Shown: one piece after another, positions 36,069-46,255 of the stretch
How the letters are laid out: each line of letters starts with the position of its first letter
How positions within the stretch are numbered: the stretch's first letter is position 1
Assembly (NCBI RefSeq): GCF_002277815.1
Contig: NZ_NKJI01000003.1
Coordinates: forward strand, 248,001-312,000
Origin: Pseudomonas sp. ERMR1:02
GTDB lineage: Bacteria > Pseudomonadota > Gammaproteobacteria > Pseudomonadales > Pseudomonadaceae
Length of the DNA: 64,000 nucleotides
Reading direction: 5' to 3'
The notes under the pieces: model-generated
What the model saw: only the letters and a program-made list of their open reading frames with translations
What the model was told of the DNA's origin: nothing
Databases searched by the model: none
Position numbers and translations under genes: made by a program

Positions 36069-37280
36069 TCAGGATTTGCTGACGAGCCCATCCGCCCGGA
36101 ACATCCCGCGAATCCCGCGTACGGCCTGACGAATCCGGTCCTGGTTTTCGATCAGGGCGAAGCGCACATGATCATCGCCGTACTCACCAAAACCCACGCC
36201 CGGCGAGACGCAGACCTTTGCCTCGGCCAGCAGTTTTTTGGCGAACTCCAGCGACCCCAGATGCGCATAAGCCTCGGGAATCTTGGCCCAGACGTACATC
36301 GAAGCTTTCGGGTTTTCCACCATCCAGCCCAGCTCATGCAGGCCTTTGACCAGCACGTTGCGCCGCTGCCGATACTGTTCGGCGATGTCGAGCACGCATT
36401 GCTGATCGCCTTCGAGCGCTGCAATCGCCGCGACTTGCAGCGGGGTGAAGGTGCCGTAGTCGTGGTAGCTCTTGATCCGCGCCAGGGCGTTGACCAACTC
36501 CGGGTTGCCGACCATGAAACCGATACGCCACCCCGCCATGTTGTAGCTCTTGGACAGGGTGAAAAACTCCACCGCGATGTCCTTGGCGCCGGGTACCTGC
36601 ATGATCGACGGGGCTTTCCAGCCGTCGTAGACGATGTCGGCGTAGGCCAGATCATGTACCACCAACACGTCGTACTGCTTGGCGAGGGCGATCACCCGTT
36701 CGAAGAAATCCAGCTCCACGCACTGCGCGGTGGGGTTGGACGGGAAACCGAGGATCATCATTTTCGGTTTCGGGATCGAGCCACGAATTGCCCGCTCCAG
36801 TTCGGCGAAGAAATCCACGCCCGGAATCAGCGGCACCGAACGCACCTGGGCGCCAGCAATTACGGCGCCGTAGATGTGAATCGGGTAGCTCGGGTTCGGC
36901 ACCAGTACGGTGTCGCCCTGGTCGAGGGTCGCCAGCATCAAATGCGCCAGGCCTTCCTTGGAACCGATGGTGACAATGGCTTCGCTTTCCGGGTCGATGT
37001 CGACCTCGTAACGATTCTTGTACCAGTTGGAAATCGCCCGGCGCAGACGCGGAATGCCCTTGGACGTCGAGTAGCCATGGGTGTCTTCGCGCTGAGCAAC
37101 GGTGACCAGTTTTTCGACGATGTGCGGCGGGGTGGCGCCGTCGGGATTGCCCATGCTCAAGTCGATGATGTCTTCGCCACGACGACGGGCGGCCATCTTC
37201 AGCTCGGCAGTGATATTGAAAACGTAAGGGGGGAGTCGATCTATGCGCGCAAAGCGGCGCGGCGAACCTTGTTCGGCCAT
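36069..37280 (-). CDS. alaC: Alanine transaminase AlaC (class I/II PLP aminotransferase)
   Basis: A 403-residue PLP enzyme with N-terminus [16 protein letters not shown], substrate/PLP contacts DLSMGNPDG and GFPSNPTAQ, the PLP Asp/Tyr in [10 protein letters not shown] and the Schiff-base Lys in [12 protein letters not shown]. It transfers amino groups between glutamate and pyruvate, making alanine. ATG 37280 is chosen over an upstream in-frame start because it gives the conserved AlaC start [10 protein letters not shown]. It is divergent from the lysE-type gene. Confidence 0.93.
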   Translation of the reverse strand: MAEQGSPRRFARIDRLPPYVFNITAELKMAARRRGEDIIDLSMGNPDGATPPHIVEKLVTVAQREDTHGYSTSKGIPRLRRAISNWYKNRYEVDIDPESEAIVTIGSKEGLAHLMLATLDQGDTVLVPNPSYPIHIYGAVIAGAQVRSVPLIPGVDFFAELERAIRGSIPKPKMMILGFPSNPTAQCVELDFFERVIALAKQYDVLVVHDLAYADIVYDGWKAPSIMQVPGAKDIAVEFFTLSKSYNMAGWRIGFMVGNPELVNALARIKSYHDYGTFTPLQVAAIAALEGDQQCVLDIAEQYRQRRNVLVKGLHELGWMVENPKASMYVWAKIPEAYAHLGSLEFAKKLLAEAKVCVSPGVGFGEYGDDHVRFALIENQDRIRQAVRGIRGMFRADGLVSKS

Positions 37281-37423
37281 TGAAGGGTGCCTCGGATTAC
37301 GTAAGCGCCCGGAACCGTCCGAGCGACGCTGGTCACTGCGGTGACCTGTGGCGGAATGTACGGGCAGCTGTGGCAGACTGTCCAGCCTCCATGTAAACAA
37401 ATATTTGCGAAGGAATTGGGTCG

Positions 37424-38086
37424 ATGGAATTTACCAGTGGCTTCTTGCTGAGCCTTTCGCTGTGCCTGGACATCGGCGTGGCCAACATCGCAATGATCAC
37501 CTTGGCGATGCAGCGCGGCTACTTTCAAGGCTTCGCCCTGGGCTTGGGTACCTGCGTCGGCGACCTGATCTACGCGGTGCTGGCGCTGGCCGGCATGACC
37601 GTTTTGCTGCAATACGAAACCGTGCGCTGGGTGTTGTGGATCGGCGGTTCGGCGCTGCTGGTGTACTTCGCGGCGAAGATGATTTATTCGGCGATCCACC
37701 ATGAGGCGCTGTTGGCCGAGACCGCCGAAGTGGGCCACAACTCCCATCGCAAAGAATTTTTTCGCGGGATCTTCCTCGCGATGTCGTCGCCCAGTGCCAT
37801 CCTCTGGTTTGCTGCCGTGGGCGGCACGCTGATCGCCCGTTCCGGCGGAGGTGGCCCGCTCAGCTCGGCACTGTTCCTCGGCGGATTTCTCTGCGCCGGG
37901 CTGTTGTGGTCCGCAGGCCTGTGCTTTGCCGCGAGCCACGGCGGCAAGTTGCTCGGCGACAAACTGCTGCGTTATTCCTACATGGCATCGGCGGCGATCT
38001 TCTGCTATTTCGCGGTGTACGTGATCCTATCGGGCTATAACGAGTTTGTCGGTGCCGCTGCCGTCGAGCAATTGCACGCCCTGTGA
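37424..38086 (+). CDS. LysE family amino-acid exporter
   Basis: A 220-residue inner-membrane protein with about six hydrophobic segments. The early [20 protein letters not shown] takes the place of the usual LysE/RhtB GP-rich motif, and [14 protein letters not shown] follows near residue 125. It probably exports an amino acid or related compound. The adjacency to alaC suggests alanine or its derivatives, but only by position. Confidence 0.88.
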   Translation: MEFTSGFLLSLSLCLDIGVANIAMITLAMQRGYFQGFALGLGTCVGDLIYAVLALAGMTVLLQYETVRWVLWIGGSALLVYFAAKMIYSAIHHEALLAETAEVGHNSHRKEFFRGIFLAMSSPSAILWFAAVGGTLIARSGGGGPLSSALFLGGFLCAGLLWSAGLCFAASHGGKLLGDKLLRYSYMASAAIFCYFAVYVILSGYNEFVGAAAVEQLHAL

Positions 38087-38152
38087 TTTGGCGAATCGGG
38101 TTTGGCCTCTATACTTTCAGCCGAACCCACTTTTCGTTTCAGGAGTCGAGCC

Positions 38153-38637
38153 ATGGATGTGCAAAAACGCGTTGAAGTGACGGAACCACGCTTCGAACAC
38201 GGACACTTCCTGCTGATAGCAGGGCTTGGCGGACGTTTTACCCAGCAAACCACCCAAGACATTCCGGCACTCTGGGATAAATTCATTCCCCACATCGGCA
38301 ATGTTCCGGGCCAGAAAGGCGAAGTGACCTACGGCGTATGTTCCAATTTCGACGGCAAGGGCGGTTTCGATTACATCGCCGGAGTGGAAATCAGCAAACT
38401 CGACGACTTGCCGGAACAGTACCGTTGGGTAGAGGTTCAGCCTCAACGGTACGCGGTGTTCGAGCACAAAGGCCGTTGAGCACCTTGCCACAGCTGTTTC
38501 AGTACATCTTCGGTACCTGGCAGCCGCAGTCCGGGCATGAGGTGCTGGATGCGCCGGAGCTGGAGCGCTACAGCGAAGACTTCAACCCGAACCTCAATAC
38601 CGGAAAACTGGAAATCTGGGTGCCGATCAAAGCATGA
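38153..38637 (+). pseudogene. GyrI-like / AraC effector-binding-domain protein, frameshifted
   Basis: From ATG 38153 the frame encodes a GyrI-like small-molecule-binding domain (FEHGHFLLIAGLGGRFTQQT; YAVFEHKG). It is interrupted by TGA at 38477-38479. One missing C at 38473/38474 restores PLSTLPQLFQYIFGTWQ and a run to TGA at 38637 (161 residues, normal for the family). The frame continues ELERYSEDFNPN, a family hallmark. The domain probably binds hydrophobic ligands. Likely a sequencing deletion. Confidence 0.82.
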
Positions 38638-38734
38638 GACGTGCGTCGAGAGGCGGACCGGTCCATTCGCCTCTCGATGTCGCGCCGCTGCTGATTTAAG
38701 ATCCCCACCTTTTTTCCGCCGATTCCGAGCTGCC

Positions 38735-39223
38735 ATGAACACCGTCATCCGCAACGTCACGCCTGCTGATCTGGACCGCTGCTACGCCATCGAAACCGTT
38801 GCCTATGAAGGTGACGAAGCCGCGACCCGCGAGAAAATTGCCACCCGCATTGCCACCTGGCCCGAGGGTTTTATCGTGGCGCAAGTGGACGCTGTGGTCG
38901 CCGGTTTCATCAATTCCGGCGCGGCGTTCGAGGTGGAAATGTCGGACGAGGCGTTCAAGGAATTGATCGGCCACGACCCGGCCGGCCCGCACGTGGTGAT
39001 CATGTCGGTGGTGGTGCATCCGGATTACCAAGGGCAGGGCCTGGCGAAGCGCCTGATGGGTGAATTCATCGAACGCATGCGCGCATTGAACAAGGTCAGC
39101 ATCAACCTGATGTGCAAGGAACGGCATATTCCGCTGTACGCCGGGTTTGGTTTTGCCTACATCAAGCCATCGGCGTCAGACCATGGCGGGATGGCGTGGC
39201 ATGAGATGGTGCTCAAACTCTAA
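38735..39223 (+). CDS. GNAT family N-acetyltransferase
   Basis: A 162-residue acetyltransferase with acetyl-CoA motif MSVVVHPDYQGQGLAKRLM at about 90-108 and a late KERHIPLYAGFGFAYI. The pattern resembles arylalkylamine N-acetyltransferase-like enzymes; the substrate is unknown. ATG 38735 matches the usual domain start; the 198-bp in-frame extension overlaps the previous gene in another frame. Confidence 0.88.
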   Translation: MNTVIRNVTPADLDRCYAIETVAYEGDEAATREKIATRIATWPEGFIVAQVDAVVAGFINSGAAFEVEMSDEAFKELIGHDPAGPHVVIMSVVVHPDYQGQGLAKRLMGEFIERMRALNKVSINLMCKERHIPLYAGFGFAYIKPSASDHGGMAWHEMVLKL

Positions 39224-39258
39224 GCCCAACACAGTCCCCCTGTAGGAGTGGGGGCAGC

Positions 39259-39743
39259 TTAAAAGATCAGTGCCATCCGCCGTTCATAGCCGATCCGTCC
39301 TTTGTAAGCCTCGCCACTGTCGACAAATCCATACTTGGCATACAGCGCAATCGCCGCTTCATTGTCCGCATCCACCGACAACTCCAACCCCTGATTTCCG
39401 GCCAGGCCAGACGCGCCGCTTCGGGCAAGGCTTGCAGGCAGGCCTTGCCGTGGCCTTTGCCTTGAGAACGCTGGTCGACTTGCAAAGCATGTAATGTGGC
39501 GCTGTGCTCGTCAGCCCAGGCGGGCAACACAGGCGGGCGTTTAAGCAGCAGGAACGCCACGGGAATATCGTCGGCCAGCAGGGCAAATCCTTTTACGCCG
39601 GGGCCGGGTCTGGACAGCAAAGTGTGCAGTGCACCGTGAATGTCCCCGGAGAACCTGATTTGATCCGGATGAACTTCTATGGTCTCGACCTGCTGGCGCT
39701 GGCGCGCGTTCAGGCTTTCGTAAGGCACGAGTCGGGCTGTCAA
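39259..39743 (-). pseudogene. GNAT family N-acetyltransferase, frameshifted
   Basis: From TTG 39743 (AAAAGGA upstream) the frame encodes a GNAT domain with ALQVDQRSQGKGHGKACLQALPEAA (residues about 85-110). After WPEIRG the frame breaks at the C run 39388-39391. One extra C gives LELSVDADNEAAIALYAKYG and SGEAYKGRIGYERRMALIF, ending at TAA 39259-39261, a proper GNAT ending of 161 residues. Likely a sequencing deletion. Confidence 0.8.
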
Positions 39744-39909
39744 TGGAGTGTCCTTTTTCCAACATGAATGAGCCTCGGATTCTAACGAGTATGGCCGTTT
39801 GGATTATTTTTATTTGGTCTGTCGATTTGCCGGATCGCCAGACGACTAAGGGTGTCTTCACAAATGCCAATGTGCGTCCATAGTTGATCCGTCCGATCAG
39901 GAGAGCGCG

Positions 39910-40254
39910 ATGAAATATTTATGTCTGGTCTACAGCGATGAGCACCTGCTGCATTCGCTGCCGGAGAGCCCGAACGACGAGGAGTGCATGGCGTACGCCG
40001 AGTCGGTCCAGGGCAGTGGCCGAATGGTCGCCGCCGAGGCGCTGGAATCGGTGCAGACTGCCACCACCGTGCGCATGCGCAACGGCAAGCTGTCGATCAC
40101 CGACGGCCCGTTTGCTGAAACCAAGGAGCAATTGGCCGGCTTCTACCTGATCGATGCCAAGGATCTGAACGAAGCCATCCAGCTCGCCGGGGACATTCCG
40201 GCGGCACGGGTCGGCTGTGTCGAAGTGCGCCCCGTTCGTCAGTTGAATCCTTGA
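39910..40254 (+). CDS. YciI/DGPF-domain protein
   Basis: A 114-residue protein with the namesake ITDGPFAETKEQLAGFYLI at about 62-80, plus an N-terminal MKYLCLVYSDE strand. It belongs to the YCII-related superfamily, which often sits beside ECF42-type sigma factors, as here. Its stop is 1 bp before the sigma ATG. The reaction is unknown; it may bind or modify a signal for the sigma factor. Confidence 0.9.
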   Translation: MKYLCLVYSDEHLLHSLPESPNDEECMAYAESVQGSGRMVAAEALESVQTATTVRMRNGKLSITDGPFAETKEQLAGFYLIDAKDLNEAIQLAGDIPAARVGCVEVRPVRQLNP

Positions 40255-40255
40255 A

Positions 40256-41487
40256 ATGCCAGTGACGGCGCAGGCGCGGGTCGAGCAGGTCTATCGCGAA
40301 GAGTCGCGGCGCATCCTTGCGACGCTGATCCGCCTGCTCGGCGATTTCGACCTCGCCGAAGAGGCCTTGCATGAGGCGTTTTTCGTCGCGGTGGAGCGCT
40401 GGCAGCAGGACGGTGTGCCGGACAACCCGCGGACCTGGCTGGTATCTACCGGGCGCTTCAAGGCGATCGACGTGTTGCGGCGGCGCGCCCGCTTCGCCGC
40501 TTCACGACCGTTGTTGATCGCGCAGCTGGAAGCGCTGGAACAGGCCGACTGGAGTGACGAAGACGTGGAAGACGATCGCTTGCGCCTGATCTTCACCTGT
40601 TGTCACCCGGCATTGGCGGCGGACGCCCAGGTGCCGTTGACCCTGCGAGAAGTCTGCGACTTGACCACCGAAGAAATCGCCCGGGCCTTTCTCTCGGCGC
40701 CGGCCACCATCGCCCAGCGCATCGTGCGCGCCAAGGCGAAAATCCGCGATGCAAAAATCCCTTATCAAGTGCCGTCCCTGGCGGAGTTGCCCGAACGCCT
40801 CGACAGCGTGCTGCGGGTGATTTACCTGGTGTTCAATGAAGGCTACTCGGCGTCCATCGGCGCGCTGGTGACCCGCGAGGAGTTGACGCGTGAAGCGATT
40901 CGCCTCGGACGTTTGCTGATGGAATTGCTGCCGGAGCCGGAAGTCATGGGCCTGCTGGCACTGATGCTGTTGCACGAGTCGCGACGTGTGGCCAGAACCT
41001 CCACGAACGGCGAATTGATCTTGCTGGATGAGCAGGACCGAAGGTTGTGGGACCGCGAGATGATTGCCGAAGGCTGTGCGTTGGTGAAGCGGGCACTGGC
41101 CACTCGACGATTCGGCCCGTATTGCCTGCAAGCGGCGATTGCGGCAGTGCATGCCGAAGCGCCGTCGGTGGATGAAACCGATTGGGCCCAGATCGTCGGG
41201 CTGTACGACGTATTGCTGCAAGCCGTGCCGTCGCCGGTGATCGAGTTGAACCGGGCGGCGGCAATGTCGAAACGCGATGGTCCGTTGGCGGGGTTGACGC
41301 TGGTCGAGGCGATTCTGGATCGCGGGACCTGCTGGATTACCACCTGGCGCATTCGGCGCGGGCGGATTTTTGTCGGCAGTTGGGAAGGGTGGAGCAAGCG
41401 CGAGCTGCGTATGAGCGGGCGCTGGAATTGACGCAGCAAGAGCCGGAGCAGCGGTTTATCGAGGCTCGGATCAAGGCTTTGGAGTGA
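40256..41487 (+). pseudogene. ECF42-type sigma factor with C-terminal extension, frameshifted near the end
   Basis: Sigma region 2 (about 8-75; DFDLAEEALHEAFFVAVERW) and region 4 (about 125-165; LREVCDLTTEEIARAFLSAPATIAQR) are followed by a long helical extension with FNEGYSASIG, characteristic of ECF42 factors that pair with DGPF proteins. The frame breaks in the G run 41324-41326 after ILDRG; one extra G restores DLLDYHLAHSARADFCRQLG through TGA 41487, 410 residues in total. The upstream DGPF gene is directly coupled. As written, translation would end at 41431 with an altered tail. Confidence 0.87.
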
Positions 41488-41497
41488 TTGGATCTTA

Positions 41498-41579
41498 CGG
41501 GCGCCTTCGCGGGCAAGCCTCGCTCCTACAGGTTCTGTGCATATCCTGTAGGAGCGAGGCTTGCCCGCGAAGGCGCCCG
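41498..41579. repeat. REP doublet with perfect 35-bp arms
   Basis: CGGGCGCCTTCGCGGGCAAG... (41498-41532) and its exact complement (41545-41579) enclose only 12 nt between convergent genes. It is the most perfect and compact REPIN in the window and could act as a bidirectional transcription barrier. Confidence 0.95.
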
Positions 41580-41590
41580 ACCTGACACAA

Positions 41591-42445
41591 CTATTCCAGC
41601 ATCTTGCCCAACAACCAACTCCCCGCCGGCCCCGGCGGATTCAGGCGCGACCACAGCGCATCCACATACACGGTTTTCGGCCAGCCGCGCACTTGCAGTT
41701 CCTGCAACGATCCCGGACCAAAGCGCTCCACCAGCCAGCGCGGTAACGGCGCCCAGCCGAATCCGCCCTGGGCCATTTCCAGCAGCATCAAATAACTGGG
41801 CGCCGACCAGACGCGGCCCTTCGCTCGGCTCTCATACGGATTGACGATGGTCGCCAGGCGCAATTCGCGGTGTTGTTGCAGTACGTCCTGATCGATGTGT
41901 GTCAGCGTGGCCAGGGGATGCCGGGGCGACACGAACAGGGCGATTTCCGTGCGCTCATCCACCGTCGAATTGACCAGGTCCGGCGGGTAACTGTCCTGCA
42001 TTTCGGCGAAGGCAACCTGCGCCCGGCCGCTTTGCACCAGCGCCACCAGATCGTCGCATTCAGCGATCAGACATTCTAATTCCAGGTCCGGATAGCGCTG
42101 CTCGAAAGCGCTGAGTGACGCTTCGAAACGGTCGGACTGGTAGGTGTCGGACAGCGCCACGGTCAGCTTCGCCTCGACCCCTTGGGACAGTTGACTGGCA
42201 GTCATTTCCAGGCGGCTGGTGGCGGCCAGGATATCTTCGGCCCGCTGCAACATCACATGCCCGGCCGGGGTAAGAGCGGGTTTGCGGCTGCTGCGGTCAA
42301 ACAGCGTCAGGTTCAGATCGATTTCCAGACTGGCCACTGCCGCGCTGATGGTTGACTGGCTGCGGCCCAACTTGCGCGCCGCGGCGGAAAACGAGCCCTG
42401 CGTCGCGGCTTGGACAAACGCCTGGAGCACTTCCTGGGAAGCCAT
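41591..42445 (-). CDS. LysR-family transcriptional regulator
   Basis: A 284-residue LysR regulator with a winged helix-turn-helix at the N-terminus (LQAFVQAATQGSFSAAARKLGRSQSTISAAV, split here at residues 6-36) and a two-lobed effector domain. It is divergent from the PACE efflux gene with a 101-bp shared gap, the classic arrangement for a LysR protein controlling its neighbour. Confidence 0.9.
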   Translation of the reverse strand: MASQEVLQAFVQAATQGSFSAAARKLGRSQSTISAAVASLEIDLNLTLFDRSSRKPALTPAGHVMLQRAEDILAATSRLEMTASQLSQGVEAKLTVALSDTYQSDRFEASLSAFEQRYPDLELECLIAECDDLVALVQSGRAQVAFAEMQDSYPPDLVNSTVDERTEIALFVSPRHPLATLTHIDQDVLQQHRELRLATIVNPYESRAKGRVWSAPSYLMLLEMAQGGFGWAPLPRWLVERFGPGSLQELQVRGWPKTVYVDALWSRLNPPGPAGSWLLGKMLE

Positions 42446-42546
42446 GAACTATCGCCTTGATCGATGGTTATTGGTTATGAAGTATCGGTGTGATGTTGGA
42501 CCATGGCAACCACACTCGCTTACATAGGCAATCAAGGAGTCACGTC

Positions 42547-42969
42547 ATGAGCACCAACAAATCCATCACTGAACGTATTTTCCAGGCCGTTGGTTTCGAA
42601 CTGCTGGCCATCCTGATCTGTACCCCAATGCTGGCCTGGATCATGGACAAACCGATGCTGGAAATGGGCGTCGTCACCCTCGTAATTGCCGCACTGGCTC
42701 TGGCCTGGAACGTGGTGTTCAACGGCATGTTCGACCGGGTGCTCAAGCGCTTCGCCATTGCGCATAACGCCTGGGTCCGCGTGGTGCATGCGTTGTTGTT
42801 CGAAGGTGGCCTGGTGGCCCTTGGCGTACCGCTGATTGCCTGGTGGCTGAACATCAGCCTGTGGCAGGCGTTCCTGCTGGACATCGGCGTGTTGCTGTTT
42901 TTCCTGCCGTACACCTACGTCTACCACTGGGTATACGACGTGATGCGCGCCCGAATGGTCCACGCTTAA
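42547..42969 (+). CDS. PACE-family multidrug/biocide efflux transporter
   Basis: A 140-residue inner-membrane protein built of two tandem two-helix units (hydrophobic segments about 15-32, 40-58, 83-103 and 108-126). This is the bacterial transmembrane pair (BTP) architecture of AceI-like PACE pumps. The conserved Glu of helix 1 (FQAVGFELLAI) is present, and WNVVFNGMFDR is a signature segment. It probably exports cationic biocides or polyamines with protons. ATG 42547 is chosen for the family start, MSTNKSITERIFQ. Confidence 0.88.
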   Translation: MSTNKSITERIFQAVGFELLAILICTPMLAWIMDKPMLEMGVVTLVIAALALAWNVVFNGMFDRVLKRFAIAHNAWVRVVHALLFEGGLVALGVPLIAWWLNISLWQAFLLDIGVLLFFLPYTYVYHWVYDVMRARMVHA

Positions 42970-42991
42970 CAACACATAACAACGTATACCC

Positions 42992-43085
42992 TTGTAGGAG
43001 CGAGGCTTGCCCGCGAAGGCGATATGTCAGGCAACATCAATGCCGACTGACACGACGCCTTCGCGGGCAAGCCTCGCTCCTACAG
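42992..43085. repeat. REP doublet (REPIN) between convergent genes
   Basis: TTGTAGGAGCGAGGCTTGCC and the complementary arm ending at 43085 are inverted around a spacer. Confidence 0.9.
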
Positions 43086-43097
43086 GCCATATGGTGT

Positions 43098-44711
43098 TTA
43101 GAAAATTTGGGTGAACAACCAATACAAACTTCCCGACAACAGGATCGCCGCAGGCAAGGTCAGGACCCAGGCCATCAGCAGGTTGCGGATGGTCTTCATC
43201 TGCAAGCCGCCGCCGTTGGCGACCATGGTCCCGGCCACGCCCGAAGACAGCACGTGGGTAGTCGATACCGGCAAACCGAACATATCGGCGGCGCCGATGG
43301 TCAGCATGGCCACCGTTTCCGCCGAGGCACCCTGGGCGTAAGTCAGGTGGGTCTTGCCGATTTTTTCACCGACCGTCACCACGATGCGCTTCCAGCCGAC
43401 CATGGTGCCAAGGCCCAGAGCGATGGCCACCGCGATCTTCACCCACAGCGGAATGAACCGCGTGGAACTGTCGATCTGTTGCTTGAACAGTTGCAGCTTG
43501 CCGCTGGTGTCAGGGTCGAAGTTACCGACCTTGTTCTTGTCCATCAGGCGAATGGTTTCGCTGGTCAGGTACATATCGTTACGCACGTTGCCCACGGCCT
43601 CGGCCGGCACCTTGGACAGCGAGCCGTAACTCTTGACCTGAGCACCGATGCTGCCAGTCAACGCGGCGAGCGCTGGTACCAGTTGCGGTGTCGCTTCCTT
43701 GCTGCGCACGTACTCGGACAATACCGGACGCGGATCGGCGGGGGCTGGCAGGGGGGCGCTTTTCACCAGCGCTTGCTGGGTGACTTCAGCTACAGCGGCG
43801 AACTGCAGCGCCTGATCGGCGGGCATGGTGCGGTTCAGCGCATACGCCATTGGCAGTGTACCGACCAGAATCAACATGATCAGGCCCATGCCTTTCTGGC
43901 CATCGTTGGAACCGTGGGCGAACGACACGCCGGTGCAGGTCAGGATCAACAGTCCGCGAATCCACCACGGCGGCGGTGTGTTGCCCTTTGGTTCCTTGTA
44001 CAGCGCACGGTTCTTGACGAAGGCGCGCAGCGCCAGTAACAACAGCGCCGCGCAACCGAAGCCGACCAAGGGCGACAGCAGCAACGCGTAACCGATCTTG
44101 GTCGCTTGCGCCCAGTCCACACCGCTGGTGCCGTCACGCCCGTGCATCAGCGCGTTGGCCACGCCGACGCCGATGATTGAACCGATCAGCGTGTGCGACG
44201 ACGACGCCGGCAGACCCAGCCACCAGGTGCCGAGGTTCCACAGGATCGCGGCGATCAGCAGGGCGAAAATCATCGCGAAACCGGCGGAAGAGCCAACTTG
44301 CAGAATCAGCTCCACCGGCAGCAACGCGATGATGCCGAACGCCACCGCGCCGCTGGACAGCAGCACGCCGAGGAAGTTGAAGAACCCGGACCAGACCACC
44401 GCGAAATTCGGCGGCAGCGAGTGGGTGTAAATCACCGTGGCCACGGCGTTGGCCGTGTCATGGAAACCGTTGACGAACTCGAAGCCCAGGGCGATCACCA
44501 GCGCCACGCCCAACAGCAGAAATGGCGTCCAGGTGGTCACCACAGTGCCGAGTTCGCTCATGTCGTGCATCAGGCTGTAGGCAGTAAACAACAGCCCCAT
44601 GGCCAGCACCGCGAAAAAAATCACGAAGGTGAGCAGGCCGGGTTTTTTGTCGAACTGCGGTTTGCCGCTACTGGTGGGTGCCGGGGCGGTGGAGAAGGAA
44701 GGAGTAGCCAT
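43098..44711 (-). CDS. PiT-family inorganic phosphate transporter
   Basis: A 537-residue integral membrane protein with the two PiT signature repeats: the first with ALGFEFVNGFHDTANAVAT (about 75-93), the second with LTIGAADMFGLPVSTTHVL near 480. SSSHTLIGSIIGVGVANAL and FAHGSNDGQKG are further hallmarks. A soluble insert of about 130 residues splits the two halves. It imports phosphate (as metal-phosphate) with protons. ATG 44711 has AGGA 9 bp upstream; a TTG 9 bp earlier is an alternative. Confidence 0.94.
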   Translation of the reverse strand: MATPSFSTAPAPTSSGKPQFDKKPGLLTFVIFFAVLAMGLLFTAYSLMHDMSELGTVVTTWTPFLLLGVALVIALGFEFVNGFHDTANAVATVIYTHSLPPNFAVVWSGFFNFLGVLLSSGAVAFGIIALLPVELILQVGSSAGFAMIFALLIAAILWNLGTWWLGLPASSSHTLIGSIIGVGVANALMHGRDGTSGVDWAQATKIGYALLLSPLVGFGCAALLLLALRAFVKNRALYKEPKGNTPPPWWIRGLLILTCTGVSFAHGSNDGQKGMGLIMLILVGTLPMAYALNRTMPADQALQFAAVAEVTQQALVKSAPLPAPADPRPVLSEYVRSKEATPQLVPALAALTGSIGAQVKSYGSLSKVPAEAVGNVRNDMYLTSETIRLMDKNKVGNFDPDTSGKLQLFKQQIDSSTRFIPLWVKIAVAIALGLGTMVGWKRIVVTVGEKIGKTHLTYAQGASAETVAMLTIGAADMFGLPVSTTHVLSSGVAGTMVANGGGLQMKTIRNLLMAWVLTLPAAILLSGSLYWLFTQIF

Positions 44712-44834
44712 AACGGACAATCCTGAGTCGGGATGGAGTATCCGTCATGATCATTGCGAAATGTTACAGGTAGGCTGCGTTGGGTCAGGGTTTGGGTTGT
44801 TTACTTATCCGTTGATCCGGATGCCCAGAAGAAT

Positions 44835-44946
44835 GATCGTTCCCACGCTCTGCGTGGGAATGCATCCCGTGACGCTCTGCGTCACAGATCCAGAGCGGAC
44901 GCGGAGCGTCCAGGGCGGCATTCCCACGCGGAGCATGGGAACGATC
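44835..44946. repeat. About 112-bp palindromic intergenic element
   Basis: It starts GATCGTTCCCACGCTCTGCG and ends with CATGGGAACGATC, with inner palindromes TGACGCTCTGCGTCA and GGACGCGGAGCGTCC. It is related to the element at 22757 and lies between pit and zntB. Confidence 0.9.
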
Positions 44947-44958
44947 GGTGAAGGGGCG

Positions 44959-45981
44959 TCAATAATCCCGCCGTTTACGAAACGCCCAACGCCCGGCAAT
45001 CACGGTGAACGTCGCCACTAGCGCCACCAGAATCCAGAACCCCTCCGGATCCTGGGAAAGCGGCACCCCACCAACGTTCATGCCGAAAAAACCGGCGATG
45101 ATGTTGATCGGCAGCGCCAGCACAGTGACCACGGTCAGGGTAAACAACGTGCGGTTGCTCTGTTCGTTGAGGTTGGCGGCGATTTCCTCCTGCAACAGCT
45201 TGATGCGTTCACCCAGCGCCGTCAGGTCGTTGATGATCAATGCGAACTCCTCGGTGGATTTACGCAGCTCCTTGACGTCTTCCTTTTGCAGCCATGGCGG
45301 CGGGCGGTTGAGCAGCCGCAGCAGTGAGCCCGGCTCCAGCGCCAGCAGACGTTGCAGGCGAACCAGTACTCGGCGATTGGCGCCCAGTTCGGCGCGGTTG
45401 GTGGACAGGCGCGAGGAGAGCAATTCGTCTTCGATCTGATCCACGCTCAGGCTGGTCTTGCGCACGATCTGGGTCAGCACTTCACCCTGATCGCGCAGCA
45501 GATGCACCAGCAATTCCAGCGGCGAACGAAAGCGCTCGCCAGCCTTCACCGAGGAGCGCAACTTGTCCACGGAGTGCAGCGGTTGCAGGCGCGCACTGAT
45601 GATCAGCCGGCTGCGCACGCAAACCCACAGCGTCGAGACATCTGACGACACCATGCTGCTGAGGTTGAACACCACATCGTTGACCACTGCCAGCAACGCC
45701 GAATCGACATGCTCGATGCGCGTCGACCGCGAACCTTCGTGCAAGGCTTCGAAAAACTCGTCGGGCAATTCCAGATGGCTTTTCATCCAGCGCTCGCACG
45801 CCGCATGTGCGAGGTTCAGGTGCAGCCAGAGAAATTCGTCGCTGTCTTGCGGCTGTTGCAGGCATTGCAATGCCCTGGCCGAATCGATCTCACGTCCGCG
45901 CTCGCCGGGACGAAAACTGAAACCGTAAAGCAGGCCGAACAGATCCGTGTCGCGATGGCTTTGATCGATGCTGTGGTTCAT
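44959..45981 (-). CDS. zntB: ZntB-like CorA-family zinc/magnesium transporter
   Basis: A 340-residue protein with a long cytosolic alpha/beta and helical domain and two C-terminal membrane helices (about 276-296 and 308-328). The GMN pore motif is visible in AGFFGMNVGGVP near 297. The charged KRRDY tail is usual. Family members are zinc exporters or importers, so the cation is not certain. ATG 45981 is used; an in-frame TTG lies 12 bp upstream. Confidence 0.85.
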   Translation of the reverse strand: MNHSIDQSHRDTDLFGLLYGFSFRPGERGREIDSARALQCLQQPQDSDEFLWLHLNLAHAACERWMKSHLELPDEFFEALHEGSRSTRIEHVDSALLAVVNDVVFNLSSMVSSDVSTLWVCVRSRLIISARLQPLHSVDKLRSSVKAGERFRSPLELLVHLLRDQGEVLTQIVRKTSLSVDQIEDELLSSRLSTNRAELGANRRVLVRLQRLLALEPGSLLRLLNRPPPWLQKEDVKELRKSTEEFALIINDLTALGERIKLLQEEIAANLNEQSNRTLFTLTVVTVLALPINIIAGFFGMNVGGVPLSQDPEGFWILVALVATFTVIAGRWAFRKRRDY

Positions 45982-46255
45982 GAGGGCTCGCAAGGGAAGG
46001 CGCCTGTCGCGGGTTTTACAGGTTCAGATGAGCCGCATCATCGCAAGACGTCATGACGTTTTTGTGACGATAAAGTGAACGCACAAGATTGCTATACCGA
46101 TGGTCGGATTCGCCTCAAGAACCGCTCTGGCCCGCCGATCAAGCTTTAGCTAAGTTGCGCGCCTTCGGCCAAAAGCCAACGCCGCAGACAGGGATGTCCG
46201 GACACTTTTCACGCCTTCACCGGGCGTGTCTCATTCCTGCCATGAGTATCTTCCG

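Noticed and set aside
46071..46098. FliA (sigma-28) promoter before the chemoreceptor
   Set aside because: TAAAG is present but the -10 region matches GCCGATAA at only about half the positions.
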